From contig NZ_CP016448.1 of the NCBI RefSeq assembly GCF_001713355.1, positions 2,790,001 to 2,854,000 on the forward strand: a stretch of 64,000 nt of DNA, in the 5' to 3' direction. Below are positions 62,705 to 64,000 of this stretch, piece after piece; the first letter of the stretch is position 1, and every line of letters begins with the position of its first letter. The position numbers and the translations under genes were made by a program. Below the pieces are notes generated by a model, which was not told where the DNA came from, made no database searches, and saw only the letters and a program-made list of their open reading frames with translations. The DNA is from Methyloversatilis sp. RAC08 (lineage in GTDB: Bacteria > Pseudomonadota > Gammaproteobacteria > Burkholderiales > Rhodocyclaceae).

Positions 62705-63880
62705 TCAGCGACGGCGCATGCGCAGCGTCAGCGTCATCAGGCCGAGGCCGGCGAGAAACTGCGCGATGCGGGTGGGTTCGGGTACGGGAGACACTTCGAG
62801 TGCGATGAACTGGGTGACCTGGGTGCCGCTGAAGTTGTTGTCCGCGGCCAGCACCAGCGTGCGGTTGCCGTTGGCCAGCGTGTGGCCCCAGCTGATCGCC
62901 TCGATGTTGTCCAGCGTGATGCCGTTGAACGTGATCGGCATGTCGAGCAGCAGCTCGCGGCGCATCGGCGTGTAGGTCGCACCGGTGAGGCTGGCGAAGC
63001 TGCTGACGTCGGTCGTGTCAGGCATGATTTCGGCCAGCGTGAGGCGGATGGTGTTGCCGACCCCGAAGGCGAAGGCGCGTTCCACAGCGATGAACTGCGT
63101 GTCGGAAATCGCCAGCAGCTCGGGCAGGCCGTTGTCCGGGCCGAACGGTGCGCCTGGCACGGCATCGACCGGAATCGGCGGCAAGGCGTATACATATTGC
63201 GCACCTGATGCGCCGCTGACCGGATCGATCGCCGTGACGCGCACCACGCTGCCGTTGCTCACCGAGGTGAGCGGGCCGTCCTGCACCAGCGCGTCTTCGT
63301 TGGCGATCCAGATCGTGCCGTTCGGCGCCACCGTCAGTGCTTCGAACAGCTTGTTGCTGCGCCCGCCGGTGGTGGCGTTGTCGACGTAGTTGAACATCGC
63401 CGGTGTGGCGAACTCGCGCACGAAGGCGCCCGAAGTGGTCATTTCCCGCACGAAGGGCTGGTAGCGGCTGGCCGCATTGGCGCTCCAGTTGCCCTCCGAC
63501 GACCAGTACAGGTTGCCGTTCGGCGCCACCCGGATGCCTTCCGGATCGACCGTGCGCGCATTCGACGGGAAGGTCGAGCCGTCCGGCCGCTGCATGAAGG
63601 TCTGGTTGTTCACGGTGACGCTATTGAAGCCGGCCGCGTCGTAGTCCAGTGACAGGTTGTAGAAGCGCGGCGTGCCGCGCTCGCCGCCGCGGTCATCCGA
63701 AATCGCCCAGTAGCGGCCATCGGCGGCGCGGTCGAGCCCGGAAATGCCACCGAACTCGACGCCCTCGAACAGCGTGCCGGTCGCGATGCGCTGCTCGCCG
63801 ATGACGCGCAGCGAAAAGTCGGCTGCCATTGCGTGGCCGGCAAAGGTGGCGAGCAGGGCCACCAGCAAGGTCTTTTTCAT
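62705..63880 (-). CDS. Secreted phytase-like esterase with PEP-CTERM
   Basis: 391 residues with a signal peptide (LLVALLATFAGHAMA). The beta-propeller-like region has EFGGISGLDRAADGRYWAIS, DPEGIRVAPNGNLYWSSEG and FEALTVAPNGTIWIANED, the pattern of the family named esterase-like activity of phytase. The C-terminus is SPVPEPTRIAQFLAGLGL with an RMRRR tail, a PEP-CTERM signal. It starts 18 bases after the next PEP-CTERM gene stop and belongs to one minus-strand set. Confidence 0.88.
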   Translation of the reverse strand: MKKTLLVALLATFAGHAMAADFSLRVIGEQRIATGTLFEGVEFGGISGLDRAADGRYWAISDDRGGERGTPRFYNLSLDYDAAGFNSVTVNNQTFMQRPDGSTFPSNARTVDPEGIRVAPNGNLYWSSEGNWSANAASRYQPFVREMTTSGAFVREFATPAMFNYVDNATTGGRSNKLFEALTVAPNGTIWIANEDALVQDGPLTSVSNGSVVRVTAIDPVSGASGAQYVYALPPIPVDAVPGAPFGPDNGLPELLAISDTQFIAVERAFAFGVGNTIRLTLAEIMPDTTDVSSFASLTGATYTPMRRELLLDMPITFNGITLDNIEAISWGHTLANGNRTLVLAADNNFSGTQVTQFIALEVSPVPEPTRIAQFLAGLGLMTLTLRMRRR

Positions 63881-63898
63881 CTCGTTGACTCCGGGTGA

Positions 63899-64000
63899 TC
63901 AGGCGCGACGACGGGCGGCGAAGCCGATCAGGCCCAGGCCCGCCAGCAGCATCGCGTAGGTTTCGGGTTCGGGTACGGCGGCCAGCGCAGCCAGTGCGGT
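63899..64000 (-). CDS. PEP-CTERM protein, C-terminal fragment
   Basis: Only the last 33 codons are inside the window, so the gene starts beyond its right edge. The frame ends with VPEPETYAMLLAGLGLIGF, an AARRRA basic tail and a TGA at 63901-63899. This is a complete PEP-CTERM exosortase signal, nearly the same as in the gene at 61.3 kb. The domain before it is not visible. It is the first visible gene of the three in tandem. Confidence 0.88.
   Translation of the reverse strand, partial: TALAALAAVPEPETYAMLLAGLGLIGFAARRRA

Overview
The window is a GC-rich bacterial chromosome segment with no plasmid, phage or insertion-sequence genes. Gene content and order point to a facultatively respiring betaproteobacterium, most likely Rhodocyclales or a relative (a Methyloversatilis/Azoarcus/Thauera-like organism). 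The main clues are a ccoNOQP-ccoG-fixH cbb3 oxidase cluster, a quinol-type NO reductase under NorR, an fnr/hemN pair, AddAB-type recombination nucleases, and PEP-CTERM proteins. The genus is an inference from content, not a sequence match.

Layout. 0-3.2 kb: end of pyrF, then a periplasmic binding protein overlapping a hybrid histidine kinase. 3.2-5.3 kb: the rpsP-rimM-trmD-rplS translation operon with a clear sigma70 promoter and a bidirectional terminator. 5.4-8.4 kb: xseB-ispA-dxs (isoprenoid precursors) on the minus strand. 8.6-15 kb: mixed metabolic genes, including a Rieske oxygenase, a rhodanese, and a LysR regulator divergent from a decayed zinc-type alcohol dehydrogenase, followed by an old yellow enzyme. 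15.1-15.3 kb: a REP-like palindrome fused to a 13-bp tandem repeat. 15.3-18.7 kb: a large transglutaminase/DUF2126 protein.

18.9-23.6 kb is an NO-detoxification module: norR divergent from ytfE-norB, with three GGT-N7-ACC enhancers and a -24/-12 promoter readable in the intergenic DNA. 23.7-29.7 kb: yegP, an OhrR-like regulator, an isochorismatase-type hydrolase, a ModE-like regulator, a repeat-filled convergent gap, trxA-rho and fdxA. 29.8-35.7 kb: an AddB-like/AddA-like helicase-nuclease pair. 35.8-38.4 kb: a CBS protein, fadD and an H-NS-type protein.

38.8-44.2 kb is the cbb3 oxidase operon behind an FNR-type box, ending in an unnamed 94-residue membrane protein. 44.3-56 kb: universal stress protein, fatty acid desaturase, a tight minus-strand operon (purN, DUF3108, RsmB-type methyltransferase, PLD-type protein, MscS), a putative lipoprotein, DedA, mutL and miaA. 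56.1-59.7 kb: fnr and hemN sharing a second FNR box, a SafE-type membrane protein and a second universal stress protein. 59.8 kb to the end: an HDOD/GAF protein and three consecutive minus-strand PEP-CTERM genes, two with hydrolase-like domains.

The best-supported regulatory logic is micro-aerobic and nitrosative: FNR probably drives cbb3 oxidase and hemN and feeds back on itself, while NorR with sigma54 drives NO reductase and Fe-S/di-iron repair.
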